Part shown: piece by piece, positions 1-8,618 of the stretch
How positions within the stretch are numbered: position 1 is the first letter of the stretch
Layout of the letters: every line of letters begins with the position of its first letter
Notes under the pieces: generated by a model
Databases searched by the model: none
Told to the model about the DNA's origin: nothing
What the model saw: only the letters and a program-made list of their open reading frames with translations
Position numbers and translations under genes: made by a program
NCBI RefSeq assembly: GCF_024746815.1
Contig: NZ_CP080525.1
Coordinates: 868,001-932,000 of the forward strand
Length of the DNA stretch: 64,000 bases
Source of the DNA: Mesorhizobium sp. AR07
GTDB lineage: Bacteria > Pseudomonadota > Alphaproteobacteria > Rhizobiales > Rhizobiaceae
Direction of reading: 5' to 3'

Positions 1-180
1 GGCGCCGCGGCCGCCGCCGGCGGTTTCTTCCTGATCTGGCCAAGTTCGGCGGAGGACATGGATCCTGAGCGCTGGGCCGACATCGGCATCATCGCCGCTG
101 CCGGCCTTGTCGCCGGATTGGTCTATTGGCTGATCGCCGGGCGGGACGCCGGTTTTCGGCGGCCGCTGTCGGAGCATTAA
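1..180 (+). CDS. C-terminal end of a small membrane protein (partial)
   Basis: An open frame enters from the left edge and ends with TAA at 178-180, giving the last 59 residues of a protein. It shows an Ala/Gly-rich hydrophobic stretch, a short acidic loop (SSAEDMDPERW) and a second hydrophobic helix (IGIIAAAGLVAGLVYWLIAG), then a basic tail. This is the pattern of a two-helix membrane protein end. The family is not recognised because the N-terminus is outside the window. It converges on the L,D-transpeptidase gene 23 bp downstream. Confidence 0.6.
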   Translation, partial: GAAAAAGGFFLIWPSSAEDMDPERWADIGIIAAAGLVAGLVYWLIAGRDAGFRRPLSEH

Positions 181-203
181 AAGCAGCCAAGAAGGACTTC
201 TGC

Positions 204-2090
204 TCAACTCGACGGTGAGCGAACCGCCTCGGTGGCGTCCAACGCCTGCTTCAGCTTCGAGTCGCGATCGTAGACGTCGCCGAAATATTCGACCTTGCCG
301 GACATGTCAGGCCAGGCGGTGAAATAGGCGACATAGACCGGGATCTTGCGCGTCACGTCCTCGGTCGAATGCCCGTGCTTCAGCTTCTCAGCGATATCGT
401 CGACCGAGGTGCCGAGCACCGCCGCCGCCATGCCGCGCGGATCCTGCAGTCGCACGCAGCCATGGCTGAGCGCACGCATGTCCTGCTTGAAGAACGATTT
501 CTGCGGCGTGTCGTGCATGTAGATCGCGTGCTTGTTGGGGAACAGGATTTTCAGCTCGCCCAGCGCATTGGCTTCGCTTGGCTGCTGGCGCACATTGAAG
601 GGGATGTTGGCGCCATAGGCACCCCAGTTGACCGCCGACGAAGGGACACGCTTGCCGCGCGAATCGGTCACCTCGTAGCCGGCCCTGTCGAGATAGCCGG
701 GGTCGTTGCGCAGTCTGGGCAGCATCTCGTTGACGATGATCGACTGCGGCACACCCCAATACGGATGGAAGTCGACCTGCTTGATCTGGTCGTAGAAGAA
801 GGCGGTCTGGTTGGTGGTCCGGCCGATGACCGCACGCGTCTTCAGCTTTTCCTCGCCATTGTCGATGTAGCTCGCGGTGAAGGCCGGCTGGTTGATGAAG
901 ACACGCGGGCTGCCGAGATCGGAAGGCAGCCAGCGCAGTTCCTCCAGCGCCACCTCAACCTTCAGCAGCCTGTCGGCCTTGGACGTTCCGGCCAGCGACG
1001 CGACGGTGCGCGGCCCGATGACGCCATCACCCTTCATGCCTGCCTTCTGCTGCACAGCCTTGATGACCGGAACCAGTTCCGGGTCGTAGAATTGGCTGCT
1101 GGCCAGCCGGGACAGGATTTCGCCATAGGCGCCGCCCATTTCGTCGTCCAGATTGCGCGCGATCAAGGTCAGCAGCTTCGGCAATTCCGGGCTGGTTTCG
1201 CCGGGCTTCAGCAATAGCTTGGGGTCGACGACGATTTCGTTTTCGGCGCTTGCCTGCAAGGATTCCAGTTCGACGCGCAGCGCCTGGTATTCCGCATTCT
1301 GCGGATGCCGCGATTCAAGATAGGTGCGCACTTCCTGGGTATGCGCCAGCGTTTTCAACACGCCTTGCAAGTCGAGCGGCTTGGCCGGGAAATCATAGTA
1401 GCCGGTCATGCGGTTGGGTTCGACGCGGCCGTTCTGGGCATCATGGGCATAGCGCAGCACGCGCGCCGACAGCGCCATCTCGAAACGGACGAGTTCTTTC
1501 AGTTGCGCATTGGCATCAGTCGTCGATGTGCCGGCAGCGGGCACGTCGACCGTATAGTCGGCGGGCGTGAGGCCGTAGCTTGAAGCCTCGCCGAGCACCC
1601 GCACCGCATCCTGCGCGCGGCTGTTGAGGCTGGTTCCGGTCACCCAGATGAAATCCGGATTGGCCGAGTAATAGGCGATCAGCGCCTTGGCGATGTCAGG
1701 CTCGGCGTAGAGTTCATAGTCGCTCAAGCCGGCAACCGCATCGCGAAAAGCGGCGCCCGTGGCCGACGGGACGAAAGCGGCGTCCTGTGGCGTCGCCGGC
1801 AGCGGTGCCGCGGCCAGTGCCGAAAAGTCGATGCGAACCAGTCGATCGGCCTTGTAGGTGTAATAGGACGGGCCGCTGATTTTCACGCCGCCGCCACCGC
1901 CGCCGGCCGGTGCTTTGGGCTTGTGCTTCGGCGGTGGAGGCGGAAATTCACCTTGCGGAGCGTGCTTGATGCCACCCCCGAAAAGCATTTCAAAGAGCCC
2001 TTGCGCGCCTGCCTGAGGCACGCCGAAGGCCAGCGTTGCCGAGATCGCCACCAGTGGCATCACGGTTGCTTTCTTTCCGAGGAATTTCAT
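204..2090 (-). CDS. Periplasmic L,D-transpeptidase, YcbB/LdtD-like, 628 aa
   Basis: Predicted peptidoglycan cross-linking enzyme making 3-3 meso-DAP bridges. Residues 1-29 form a Sec signal peptide ending in AQA-like sequence, followed by a Pro/Lys-rich and poly-Gly linker (about 46-70). A scaffold region comes next, then a peptidoglycan-binding type 1 segment (about 335-370, GDGVIGPRT), then the YkuD catalytic domain. The catalytic motif SHGCVR lies at about 542-547 (Cys545), with a conserved His near 526. The length matches large YcbB-type enzymes rather than the short ErfK type. A second L,D-transpeptidase is at 46767-47897 and a broken one at 28800-29216. Many Rhizobiales carry several such genes because 3-3 cross-links are abundant in their walls (family knowledge). 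Confidence 0.93.
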   Translation of the reverse strand: MKFLGKKATVMPLVAISATLAFGVPQAGAQGLFEMLFGGGIKHAPQGEFPPPPPKHKPKAPAGGGGGGVKISGPSYYTYKADRLVRIDFSALAAAPLPATPQDAAFVPSATGAAFRDAVAGLSDYELYAEPDIAKALIAYYSANPDFIWVTGTSLNSRAQDAVRVLGEASSYGLTPADYTVDVPAAGTSTTDANAQLKELVRFEMALSARVLRYAHDAQNGRVEPNRMTGYYDFPAKPLDLQGVLKTLAHTQEVRTYLESRHPQNAEYQALRVELESLQASAENEIVVDPKLLLKPGETSPELPKLLTLIARNLDDEMGGAYGEILSRLASSQFYDPELVPVIKAVQQKAGMKGDGVIGPRTVASLAGTSKADRLLKVEVALEELRWLPSDLGSPRVFINQPAFTASYIDNGEEKLKTRAVIGRTTNQTAFFYDQIKQVDFHPYWGVPQSIIVNEMLPRLRNDPGYLDRAGYEVTDSRGKRVPSSAVNWGAYGANIPFNVRQQPSEANALGELKILFPNKHAIYMHDTPQKSFFKQDMRALSHGCVRLQDPRGMAAAVLGTSVDDIAEKLKHGHSTEDVTRKIPVYVAYFTAWPDMSGKVEYFGDVYDRDSKLKQALDATEAVRSPSS

Positions 2091-2300
2091 GGATCACCCG
2101 CTCCGGTTGTAACCGGTTCCCGTTCCGCATCGCTAGACGATCTCGCTCACCGCATGGCGGATGTAAGGCGCGACTATACCGATTCATACTGATTTCGTTA
2201 AGCTTCCATAAATTTTGGAGCGCCTGTTGCAGAACGGTTTCACAACATCGTGACGGCCGGCGCGGGTGTTTCCGCTCCGGCCGGGCAATCCCATCGCGGA

Positions 2301-3062
2301 TCAGGCGTTGGCGCCACCGTCGATGGTCAGCGCGGCGCCGGTGACGAAGCGGCCTTCCGGGCCGGCGAGCCAGGCGACCATGCCGGCGACCTCGTCGGCC
2401 TTGCCGAAACGCGGCGTTGCCATCTTCTGCCTCTGGTGCTCGGCATGCGGGCCATCTTGCGGGTTCATGTCGGTGTCGGTCGAGCCTGGATGAACGACGT
2501 TGGCCGTGATGCCGCGCGGGCCAAGGTCGCGCGCCAGCGCCTTGGTCAGGCCGACCAGCGCTGCCTTGCTCGCCGAATAGGCGGTGAGGCCGGTGTCGGT
2601 GGCGCGCTCGGCGAGATTGCTGCCGATCGAGATGATCCGGCCGCCCTCGCCCATATGGGCCGCCGCCGCCTTGGAGGCGATGAACGAGGCTCTCAGATTG
2701 ACCTCCATGGTCTCATCGAAATCGGCCAGCGACAATGTCTCGATGGAAGCCGCGCGCCAGATACCGGCACTGTTGACCAGGATGTCGAGCCGACCAAAGG
2801 CGGTCGCGACGTCCTCAACCGCCTTATCTATGGCGGCGGCATCCCGGTTGTCGGCCTTGATCGCGATGGCTCGCCCGCCAGCTGCCTCGATTTCCCCAAC
2901 GATCGCGAGGGCCTGCTCCTCGCCACTGACATAGGTGATCGCAACGCTGGCACCATTGGCCGCGAGCCTTCGCGCGATCGCCGCACCGATGCCACGGCTG
3001 CCGCCGGTGATGAGCGCGGCCTTGCCGCCCAGTTGGTTGCCAGCCAGTTGGTTAAATGACAT
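2301..3062 (-). CDS. SDR family NAD(P)-dependent oxidoreductase, 253 aa
   Basis: Classical short-chain dehydrogenase/reductase. The cofactor motif TGGSRGIG is at about residues 19-26, an NSAG variant of the NNAG motif is in the middle, and the catalytic YSASK lies near residue 155. The C-terminus GAALTIDGGANA is typical of the 3-oxoacyl-ACP-reductase-like subgroup. The ATG at 3062 was chosen because AAAAAGGAG precedes it; a longer frame to 3125 has no ribosome site. Substrate is unknown. It is divergent from a TetR regulator across 99 bp containing inverted repeats, the usual layout of a repressor controlling a neighbouring oxidoreductase. Confidence 0.92.
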   Translation of the reverse strand: MSFNQLAGNQLGGKAALITGGSRGIGAAIARRLAANGASVAITYVSGEEQALAIVGEIEAAGGRAIAIKADNRDAAAIDKAVEDVATAFGRLDILVNSAGIWRAASIETLSLADFDETMEVNLRASFIASKAAAAHMGEGGRIISIGSNLAERATDTGLTAYSASKAALVGLTKALARDLGPRGITANVVHPGSTDTDMNPQDGPHAEHQRQKMATPRFGKADEVAGMVAWLAGPEGRFVTGAALTIDGGANA

Positions 3063-3081
3063 CGATTTCTCCTTTTTGTAG

Positions 3082-3144
3082 TGATCGATATATAAATACC
3101 TGTCAGCCTTGCCCGTCGCCGTCAACTGAATTATGTATCGATCA
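3082..3144. promoter_or_regulatory. Inverted repeat pair between SDR and TetR genes (candidate TetR operators)
   Basis: TGATCGATATAT at 3082-3093 and ATGTATCGATCA at 3133-3144 are inverted copies matching at 11 of 12 positions, 39 bp apart. Each contains the palindromic core ATCGAT. They flank the divergent promoter region, with one next to each gene, as expected for TetR operators. Binding is inferred from position only. Confidence 0.45.
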
Positions 3145-3161
3145 ACACAGAAAAGAGCATC

Positions 3162-3776
3162 ATGTCGGAACGAGGCCGCCCCCGCACCTTCGATCGAACC
3201 GCGGCCCTGCGCTGCGCGATGGAGGTTTTTTGGGCCAAAGGCTATGAAGGCGCGTCGATGAGCGACCTGGCCTCAGCCATGGGCATCAATTCGCCCAGCC
3301 TTTATGCCGCCTACGGCAGCAAGGAGGCACTGTTCCTTGAGGCGACAGACCTCTATTCACGCACCGAGGGTGCCGACATCTGGCTGGCGCTTGAGAAAGC
3401 ACCGACCGCGCGGCTGGCGATCGAACAATTTTTGCGCCTGACGGCGAAAGCCTATGCGCAGACCGATCGCCCGCAGGGTTGCCTGATCGCGCTCGGTGCG
3501 TTGCATCAGGACTCAAGCCGCGGCGCCATCTGTGACGATCTGCGCCGTCGCCGCGCCGAAAACCATACCGCCCTGCGGAAGCGCCTCGAGCGTGGCGTCG
3601 CCGAAGGCGAACTGCCGGCGGGTTTCGACTGCAGCGCTGCCGCCACCTTCTACGCCACGGTCCAGCATGGCATGTCGATCCAGGCCCGCGACGGCGCCTC
3701 GCATTCGGCCCTGCTGGCAACCGTGGCCGGCGCGATGGCGGCGTGGCAGGTGATGGCCGGCGCGGACAGAGCGTGA
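3162..3776 (+). CDS. TetR/AcrR family transcriptional regulator, 204 aa
   Basis: The N-terminal helix-turn-helix covers about residues 10-58 (GYEGASMSDLASAMGINSPS, then LYAAYGSKEALF), a canonical TetR DNA-binding domain. The C-terminal part (about 80-200) is a helical ligand domain of the AefR/YcdC-like type with a CLIALGAL segment. The gene is divergent from the SDR at 2301-3062, and inverted TGATCGATA repeats sit between them. It probably represses the SDR and itself; the inducer is unknown. Confidence 0.92.
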   Translation: MSERGRPRTFDRTAALRCAMEVFWAKGYEGASMSDLASAMGINSPSLYAAYGSKEALFLEATDLYSRTEGADIWLALEKAPTARLAIEQFLRLTAKAYAQTDRPQGCLIALGALHQDSSRGAICDDLRRRRAENHTALRKRLERGVAEGELPAGFDCSAAATFYATVQHGMSIQARDGASHSALLATVAGAMAAWQVMAGADRA

Positions 3777-3903
3777 CAAACGCCAGCTATTGTGCTGCAA
3801 ATCCAAGCAGGTTCCGCAAAAGTGTCCCAAGGTTTTGCGATCAGAACCTGCGAAAGACAAGGGAATCTAAGCCAGCCAAATGCGCGGTCGGAGGACAAGT
3901 CTC

Positions 3904-4299
3904 ATGAAAAAGGGGTATCGCGAACTGCTGGATGAGGCGAATGCCGAGATCGAGGTTGTGTCGCCGGAGGAAGCCGCCGGGCTGCTCGACGATGAGGAGA
4001 CCATCTTCGTCGACCTGCGCGATCCACGCGAGGTCGAACGGGACGGCAGGATTCCCGGCGCCAAACATGTCACCCGTGGCATGCTGGAATTCTGGATCGA
4101 CCCCGAAAGCCCCTACCACAAGCCGTTCTTCGCTTCGGGAAAGAGTTTTGTCTTTTTCTGCGCGGGTGGCTGGCGTTCGGCGCTGGCGACCAAGACGGCG
4201 CAGGACATGGGGCTGTCGCCGGTCAAGCACATCCTTGGCGGCTACACCGCCTGGAAGGCGGCCGGACTGCCGGTCGAACCCGGCGAGAAGAAGAAATAG
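3904..4299 (+). CDS. Rhodanese-like domain protein, 131 aa
   Basis: Single rhodanese (sulfurtransferase-fold) domain. The segment VDLRDPREVERDGRIPGA is the conserved N-terminal rhodanese motif. The active-site loop CAGGWRS at about residues 80-86 carries the catalytic Cys, and LGGYTAWKAAGLPVE closes the fold. The start at 3904 is preceded by GGAGG at 3890-3894. A longer frame from 3880 is less likely because that ATG has no ribosome site. Cytosolic, with no signal peptide. It probably transfers sulfane sulfur, but acceptor and pathway are unknown. Confidence 0.9.
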   Translation: MKKGYRELLDEANAEIEVVSPEEAAGLLDDEETIFVDLRDPREVERDGRIPGAKHVTRGMLEFWIDPESPYHKPFFASGKSFVFFCAGGWRSALATKTAQDMGLSPVKHILGGYTAWKAAGLPVEPGEKKK

Positions 4300-4312
4300 C
4301 TTCTATCGCCGC

Positions 4313-5224
4313 TCAATGCAGCCGCGACGGCTCGCGATGCTCCGCGACGAAGCCGACAGCGCGTTCGACCACGCCTCTGTCGGCGAGGATGCGACGGTGG
4401 CCGAGCCCGTCCGCCCAATAGAGCCGCACATGGCCGCCGGCGCCGGCATAGCGTGTCGCGTGATCGGCCGGAACTTCACGATCGTCCGGTGCGTGGATGA
4501 CCAGGGTCGGCACCGGTGCATGCGCGAGCTGGCGGTCGCCGGTGAATTCGTGCAGCGGCCGGCCGGAAAGGCGTTCGACACGGTCCGCCATGGCGACCTG
4601 CGAGCGCGGGCCGACATTGAGCATGCGGCTGAAGTCGGCGAAGATCGCCGGCAGGGAGCTGGGCGCCGCAATCAGCACCAGACGTCCAGCCACCAGCGGC
4701 GGGATGTTCTTGACCGAACCGGCGATGGCATTGGCGGCGACGGCGCCGCCGAAGGAATGGCCGATCACCGCCACGAACGGGCCGAACCATTCGCCGGCAA
4801 CCCGCATCGCATCCACGGCATTGACCATGTTCAGCCGTCGGCCCTGCGACTGGCCATGGCCTGGCAGGTCAAGCGAAACGACCCTGTAGCCGGCGGCGCG
4901 ATAGCCTTCGATCAGCGCCCGCATGTATTCGGTACGCGAACGCCAGCCATGGACGACAAGCACCGTGCCGGCCGCCGCCCTGCCCGGCTCCGGACGGAAT
5001 TCGTGCACCATGACGCAGCCGGTTGCGGTCTTCAGCCGATGATGGCGCGCCTCGGTCATGAACTCGGCCGCACGGTCGACGGCGCGGCGTTCGCCATCGC
5101 TAAGCGCCTTCACGTTCGGCGTACGGCAGAACAGCTCGAATGCCGCGCGCCCGGTCAGGCGCGGCGCAATGCGCTCGGCCGCACCAAACACCCCCCGGAT
5201 GACCTTCAGCCCGAATGATGCCAT
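4313..5224 (-). CDS. Alpha/beta hydrolase, 303 aa
   Basis: Alpha/beta-hydrolase fold. An oxyanion strand (VLVVHGWRSR) lies near residue 80, and the nucleophile elbow GHSFGG is at about 152-157 with Ser as nucleophile. The segment HAPDDREVP carries the likely catalytic Asp, and LGHRRIL the catalytic His. No signal peptide; substrate unknown. It is transcribed away from the MarR gene. Two identical-arm palindromes between the start codons suggest that MarR controls this gene. The reverse-strand stop lies 13 bp from the rhodanese stop. Confidence 0.88.
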   Translation of the reverse strand: MASFGLKVIRGVFGAAERIAPRLTGRAAFELFCRTPNVKALSDGERRAVDRAAEFMTEARHHRLKTATGCVMVHEFRPEPGRAAAGTVLVVHGWRSRTEYMRALIEGYRAAGYRVVSLDLPGHGQSQGRRLNMVNAVDAMRVAGEWFGPFVAVIGHSFGGAVAANAIAGSVKNIPPLVAGRLVLIAAPSSLPAIFADFSRMLNVGPRSQVAMADRVERLSGRPLHEFTGDRQLAHAPVPTLVIHAPDDREVPADHATRYAGAGGHVRLYWADGLGHRRILADRGVVERAVGFVAEHREPSRLH

Positions 5225-5243
5225 AGTGAGAATCCATCCATAC

Positions 5244-5277
5244 GTTCAAGCATGAACATAATAGTTCAAAGATGAAC
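5244..5277. promoter_or_regulatory. Tandem GTTCA-N4-TGAAC palindromes (candidate MarR operators)
   Basis: GTTCAAGCATGAAC at 5244-5257 and GTTCAAAGATGAAC at 5264-5277 are two perfect five-base inverted repeats with four-base spacers. They start exactly 20 bp apart, about two helical turns. The second contains the marR ATG at 5272. They fill the 47-bp gap between the divergent hydrolase and marR genes. Function as MarR operators is inferred. Confidence 0.65.
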
Positions 5278-5724
5278 AATAAACAAGAGCTACCTTGGGA
5301 CAACCCGCGTTTTCGCAACTGGGTCGCGGTGGCGCGCGCCTGCCATGTGCTTGAGCGCACGCTGGCGATAAAGCTCGCGCCGCTCGATTTGAAGCCGGCG
5401 CAGCTCGACGTGCTGATGAACCTCTACCGCCACCCCGGCATGTCGCAGCACGACCTCGCCCGCAAGCTGCTTGTCGGCCGGTCCAACATCACCATGCTTT
5501 TGCCGCAGCTGGAGGCGCGTGGCCTGCTGCGTCGCGAAGGCGACGAGAAGGACAAGCGCATCCTGCGGCTTGCCCTGACCGAAGCCGGCGAGGCACTGCT
5601 GATGCAGGCGCTGAAAGTGCATATGGCGCTGATCGAGAAGGCGATGAGCCAGTCGACACCGGAACAATGCGACATGATCGGCGAGCAGATGCGCAAGATC
5701 TATGAGGTGCTGAAGGAGGCGTAA
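5272..5724 (+). CDS. MarR family transcriptional regulator, 150 aa
   Basis: Winged-helix MarR regulator. An N-terminal dimerisation helix (VARACHVLERTLAIKL) is followed by the HTH MSQHDLARKLLVGRSNITML at about 62-81. The wing is RREGDEKDKRILRLALTEAGE, with the D-R-R-type basic pattern common in MarR. The ATG at 5272 lies inside the second of two palindromes and has no clear Shine-Dalgarno, so bound repressor could block its own translation start region. The divergent alpha/beta hydrolase is the likely target. The ligand cannot be told from sequence. Confidence 0.92.
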   Translation: MNNKQELPWDNPRFRNWVAVARACHVLERTLAIKLAPLDLKPAQLDVLMNLYRHPGMSQHDLARKLLVGRSNITMLLPQLEARGLLRREGDEKDKRILRLALTEAGEALLMQALKVHMALIEKAMSQSTPEQCDMIGEQMRKIYEVLKEA

Positions 5725-5742
5725 CGGCCCCTTTCAGTCTGC

Positions 5743-6354
5743 CTACCACATCGATTTCTTCGCCCGTTCCGGCCATTCCTTGTCGTAGGCCTCGCCGTCT
5801 ATATTCTTGCGGCTGGTGATTTCCAGAATCTGTCCGGGCGTCGGCAGCGACTTCGGATCGACATGCCTCGCCGGATTCCAGAGTTCGGAGCGCACGATGG
5901 CACGGGCGCATTGGAAATAGACCGAATCGACGTCGATGACAGTGACCGAGCGTGCCGCCTTGCCGTCGACCGTGAATGACGCGCACAGCGCTGTATCCGT
6001 GGTGATATGAGCGCGGCCGTTGATGCGCAGCGTCGTGCCGGAGCCGGGCACCAGAAACAGCAGGCCGACGCGCGGATCGCGAATGATGTTTCGGAGCGAA
6101 TCGGCACGGTTGTTGCCGCGCCGGTCCGGCATCATCAGCGTTTTCGGATCGACGATGCGCACGAAGCCGGCGAGATCCCCGCGCGGCGAGCAGTCCAGCC
6201 CCTCCGGGCCGCTGGTCGCCAGGGCGACAAAGGGCGAAGCCTCGATGAAGGCGGCATATTCGGCAATGACGTGATCGAGTTCCTTGACCAGCGAGGCCTC
6301 GCCTGGAACGCCATAGAGTGCCTCGAGCTGCTCGACCGTGGTGATGACGGACAT
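5743..6354 (-). CDS. Pyridoxamine 5'-phosphate oxidase family (PPOX) flavoprotein, 203 aa
   Basis: Split-barrel FMN-binding fold. The region FVALATSGPEGLDCSPRGD (about 43-61), DRRGNNRADSLRNIIRDPRVGLLFLVPG and LRINGRAHIT are the three blocks typical of the MSMEG_1061-type PPOX subgroup. The C-terminal tail is long and basic (WPERAKKSMW). The start at 6354 was chosen because GGAGACG precedes it and MSVITTV begins the conserved part; the frame extends to 6393. Its reaction is unknown; relatives are often annotated only as general flavin or F420 oxidoreductases. Confidence 0.85.
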   Translation of the reverse strand: MSVITTVEQLEALYGVPGEASLVKELDHVIAEYAAFIEASPFVALATSGPEGLDCSPRGDLAGFVRIVDPKTLMMPDRRGNNRADSLRNIIRDPRVGLLFLVPGSGTTLRINGRAHITTDTALCASFTVDGKAARSVTVIDVDSVYFQCARAIVRSELWNPARHVDPKSLPTPGQILEITSRKNIDGEAYDKEWPERAKKSMW

Positions 6355-6426
6355 CTTTTTCGTCTCCGAACCTTTGCCGGCGCTACTCCTCATCGATGAC
6401 GTTTTGACGACAATGACGGGATCAGT

Positions 6427-6780
6427 CTAGCGGTCGCGGCTCAGGCCTTTTTCCGCAAGCTCGGCGAGATAGGCATTCCAGCGCTCATCCTTCTCGTGGC
6501 CGAGCGTATGCAGGTAATTCCAGGTGAAGATGCCGGTGTCGTGAAAATCATCGAAGGTGATGCGCACCGCGTAGTTGCCGACCGGCTCGATCTTGAGGAT
6601 CGCCACATTGCGTTTGCCGGGAACCGTCACCCGCTGTTCGGGCGAATGGCCCTGCACTTCGGCCGATGGCGAGGCGACACGCAACAGCTCCGCCGGCAGT
6701 TCGAACGGCTGATGGCCGGGAAAGATCACCGAGAGCAGTTTGCGGTCTTTCGAGACCCTGAGTTCCTTCGGTGCGGTCAT
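6427..6780 (-). CDS. DUF971 (GBBH-like N-terminal domain) protein, 117 aa
   Basis: Small cytosolic protein made of one DUF971 domain. It shows ELRVSKDRKLLSVIFPGHQPFELPAELLRV near the N-terminus, the middle ILKIEPVGNYAVRITFDD, and the hallmark TGIFTWNYLHTLG near residue 90. Stand-alone DUF971 proteins are widespread and sometimes encoded near Fe-S or Moco genes; here moaA starts 200 bp away in the divergent direction. The start at 6780 gives the standard family length; the upstream extension to 6897 lacks conservation features. Confidence 0.88.
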   Translation of the reverse strand: MTAPKELRVSKDRKLLSVIFPGHQPFELPAELLRVASPSAEVQGHSPEQRVTVPGKRNVAILKIEPVGNYAVRITFDDFHDTGIFTWNYLHTLGHEKDERWNAYLAELAEKGLSRDR

Positions 6781-6922
6781 GCTGTTCGATCCCGTATCAA
6801 TCCACCCTTCCCTACGCCGCTTCGCCAAAGCGGAAAAGGCCTGATGAGGCCGACCGACATGCAATGTCGGCCCAGGGATGTTACCAAAGATCAACACCGT
6901 CTATCTTGAATGGCCGGCCGCT

Positions 6923-6948
6923 TCGTATCACATAGCAGTATATAACGA
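6923..6948. promoter_or_regulatory. Possible ModE-like half-site upstream of moaA
   Basis: TATATAACGA at 6939-6948 equals the right half of the ModE operator (ATATAACG core). The left side, TCGTATCACATA at 6923-6934, is a poor match to the inverted half. It lies 33 bp before the moaA start, where molybdate control would make sense. Only one half is convincing. Confidence 0.25.
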
Positions 6949-6980
6949 CGCCGTTCGCGGCCACGGGAAACGTTTGAAGC

Positions 6981-7976
6981 ATGGACATGATCGACCCTTT
7001 CGGTCGCACGATCAGCTATCTCAGAGTGTCGGTTACCGACCGCTGCGATTTCCGCTGCACCTATTGCATGGCCGAGGACATGGCCTTCCTGCCGAAGAAA
7101 GACCTGCTGTCGCTGGAAGAGCTCGACCGGCTGTGCACGGTCTTCATCGAAAAAGGCGTCAGGAGATTGCGCCTCACCGGCGGTGAGCCGCTGGTGCGCA
7201 AGAACATCATGCACCTGGTGCGTCAGCTGTCGCGGCATCTCGACAGCGGCGCGCTGGAAGAACTGACGCTGACCACCAACGGCTCGCAGCTTTCGCGCTT
7301 CGCCGCCGAGCTCGCCGATTGCGGCGTCAAGCGCATCAACGTTTCGCTCGACACGCTCGACGCCGACAAGTTCCATCAGATCACCCGCTGGGGCCATCTC
7401 GGCAAGGTCATGCAAGGCATCGATGCAGCACTTGCGGCCGGGCTGAAGGTGAAGCTGAACGCGGTGGCGCTGAAGGATTTCAACGACGCCGAACTGCCCG
7501 AGATGATGCGCTGGGCGCATGGCCGCGGCATGGACCTGACGGTTATCGAAACAATGCCGATGGGCGAGATCGAGGGCGACCGCACGGACCAGTACCTGCC
7601 GCTGTCGCTGCTGCGCGCTTCGCTGGAGCGCCAGTTCACGCTGACCGACATTCCCTTCAAGACTGGCGGCCCGGCCCGCTACGCCCATGTCGCCGAGACC
7701 GGCGGACGGCTCGGCTTCATCACGCCGATGACGCATAATTTCTGCGAAAGCTGCAACCGGGTTCGGTTGACCTGCACCGGCACGCTCTATATGTGCCTCG
7801 GCCAGGAGGATGCGGCCGACCTGCGCGCGCCCTTGCGGGCGTCCGAAGGCAACGAACTGGTCGCCGCGGCAATAGACGAAGCCATCGGCCGCAAGCCGAA
7901 AGGCCATGATTTCATCATCGATCGCCGCACCAGCCGCCCCTCCGTTTCGCGGCACATGAGCGTCACCGGCGGGTGA
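6981..7976 (+). CDS. moaA: GTP 3',8-cyclase MoaA (molybdenum cofactor biosynthesis)
   Basis: Radical SAM enzyme that converts GTP to 3',8-cyclo-GTP, the first step of molybdopterin synthesis, together with MoaC (53385-53867 in this window). The N-terminal cluster motif is C22-x3-C26-x2-C29 within [24 protein letters not shown] is the SAM-binding GGE block. The C-terminal second 4Fe-4S site is [13 protein letters not shown]. The protein ends in Gly-Gly, the functionally required MoaA C-terminus. At 331 residues it is full length. It is monocistronic here, with other Moco genes at 10.2 kb and 53.4 kb. Confidence 0.97.
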   Translation: MDMIDPFGRTISYLRVSVTDRCDFRCTYCMAEDMAFLPKKDLLSLEELDRLCTVFIEKGVRRLRLTGGEPLVRKNIMHLVRQLSRHLDSGALEELTLTTNGSQLSRFAAELADCGVKRINVSLDTLDADKFHQITRWGHLGKVMQGIDAALAAGLKVKLNAVALKDFNDAELPEMMRWAHGRGMDLTVIETMPMGEIEGDRTDQYLPLSLLRASLERQFTLTDIPFKTGGPARYAHVAETGGRLGFITPMTHNFCESCNRVRLTCTGTLYMCLGQEDAADLRAPLRASEGNELVAAAIDEAIGRKPKGHDFIIDRRTSRPSVSRHMSVTGG

Positions 7977-8026
7977 TCTTTTCGCCGATCTGGTGCAGGA
8001 TTGCTTCCAGCGACACGGAGGCATGA

Positions 8027-8500
8027 ATGAAGCGCCATCAGGCAATCGTGGTGATTTTTGCGACAATCGCGGCAGTCCCTTCAATCGCCGCCCCGTTTAC
8101 CTATGTGAACGAGCGATTCGGCACCGTCTGCACCTTTCCCGACGAGATCTTCGCCGACCGCCAGCCTGAGCCGGACAATGGCGATGGCCAGGAATGGCTG
8201 AGTGCCGATGGCGCCAGCCTGATCTGCTCGGGCATCCTCAATATCGATGATGACACGCCGAAGGGCTTCGTCGCGGCCGCGAAAGCCAGCGACGAAGCTG
8301 GCTACAAGGTCACCTACAGCAAGGCAGGCAAGGACTGGGCGGTGCTGTCCGGGTTGAAGGATGGCAAGGTCTTCTACGAGCGGCGCCTGTTCGGCCGGGA
8401 TGGTGTCATCCGCACGGTCTGGGTCGATTACCCGCCAGCCCTGAAGTCGAAATACGATCCGCTGGTCGGCGCTATCGCCGGCAGCCTCAAGGGGCCGTGA
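8027..8500 (+). CDS. Secreted hypothetical protein, 157 aa
   Basis: Starts with a Sec signal peptide (MKRHQAIVVIFATIAAVPSIAA, cleavage near residue 22). The mature part begins FTYVNERFGTVCTFPDEIF, has two Cys residues (VCTFP and LICSG) that could form one disulfide, and ends SLKGP. GGAGGC precedes the ATG. The domain is not recognised. It stands alone between moaA and another small secreted protein. Periplasmic location is inferred from the signal peptide only. Confidence 0.75.
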   Translation: MKRHQAIVVIFATIAAVPSIAAPFTYVNERFGTVCTFPDEIFADRQPEPDNGDGQEWLSADGASLICSGILNIDDDTPKGFVAAAKASDEAGYKVTYSKAGKDWAVLSGLKDGKVFYERRLFGRDGVIRTVWVDYPPALKSKYDPLVGAIAGSLKGP

Positions 8501-8618
8501 GCATTTTCGGTCACACCCCAGAAAAAGTCTGGCCCGCAAGCGGTTAGCGGATTTACCGTCAGCGCGTTCGGGCCTAGCTTCCTGCCGGCAGCGGTTCTTC
8601 GCTTAGTGGGGATTACAT

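Noticed and set aside
3932-5218. 428-codon plus-strand frame overlapping rhodanese and the hydrolase
   Set aside because: Shadow of two real genes with strong motifs.
6781-6980. Possible Moco riboswitch before moaA
   Set aside because: No convincing conserved Moco RNA helices could be drawn; only the weak ModE-like site remains.
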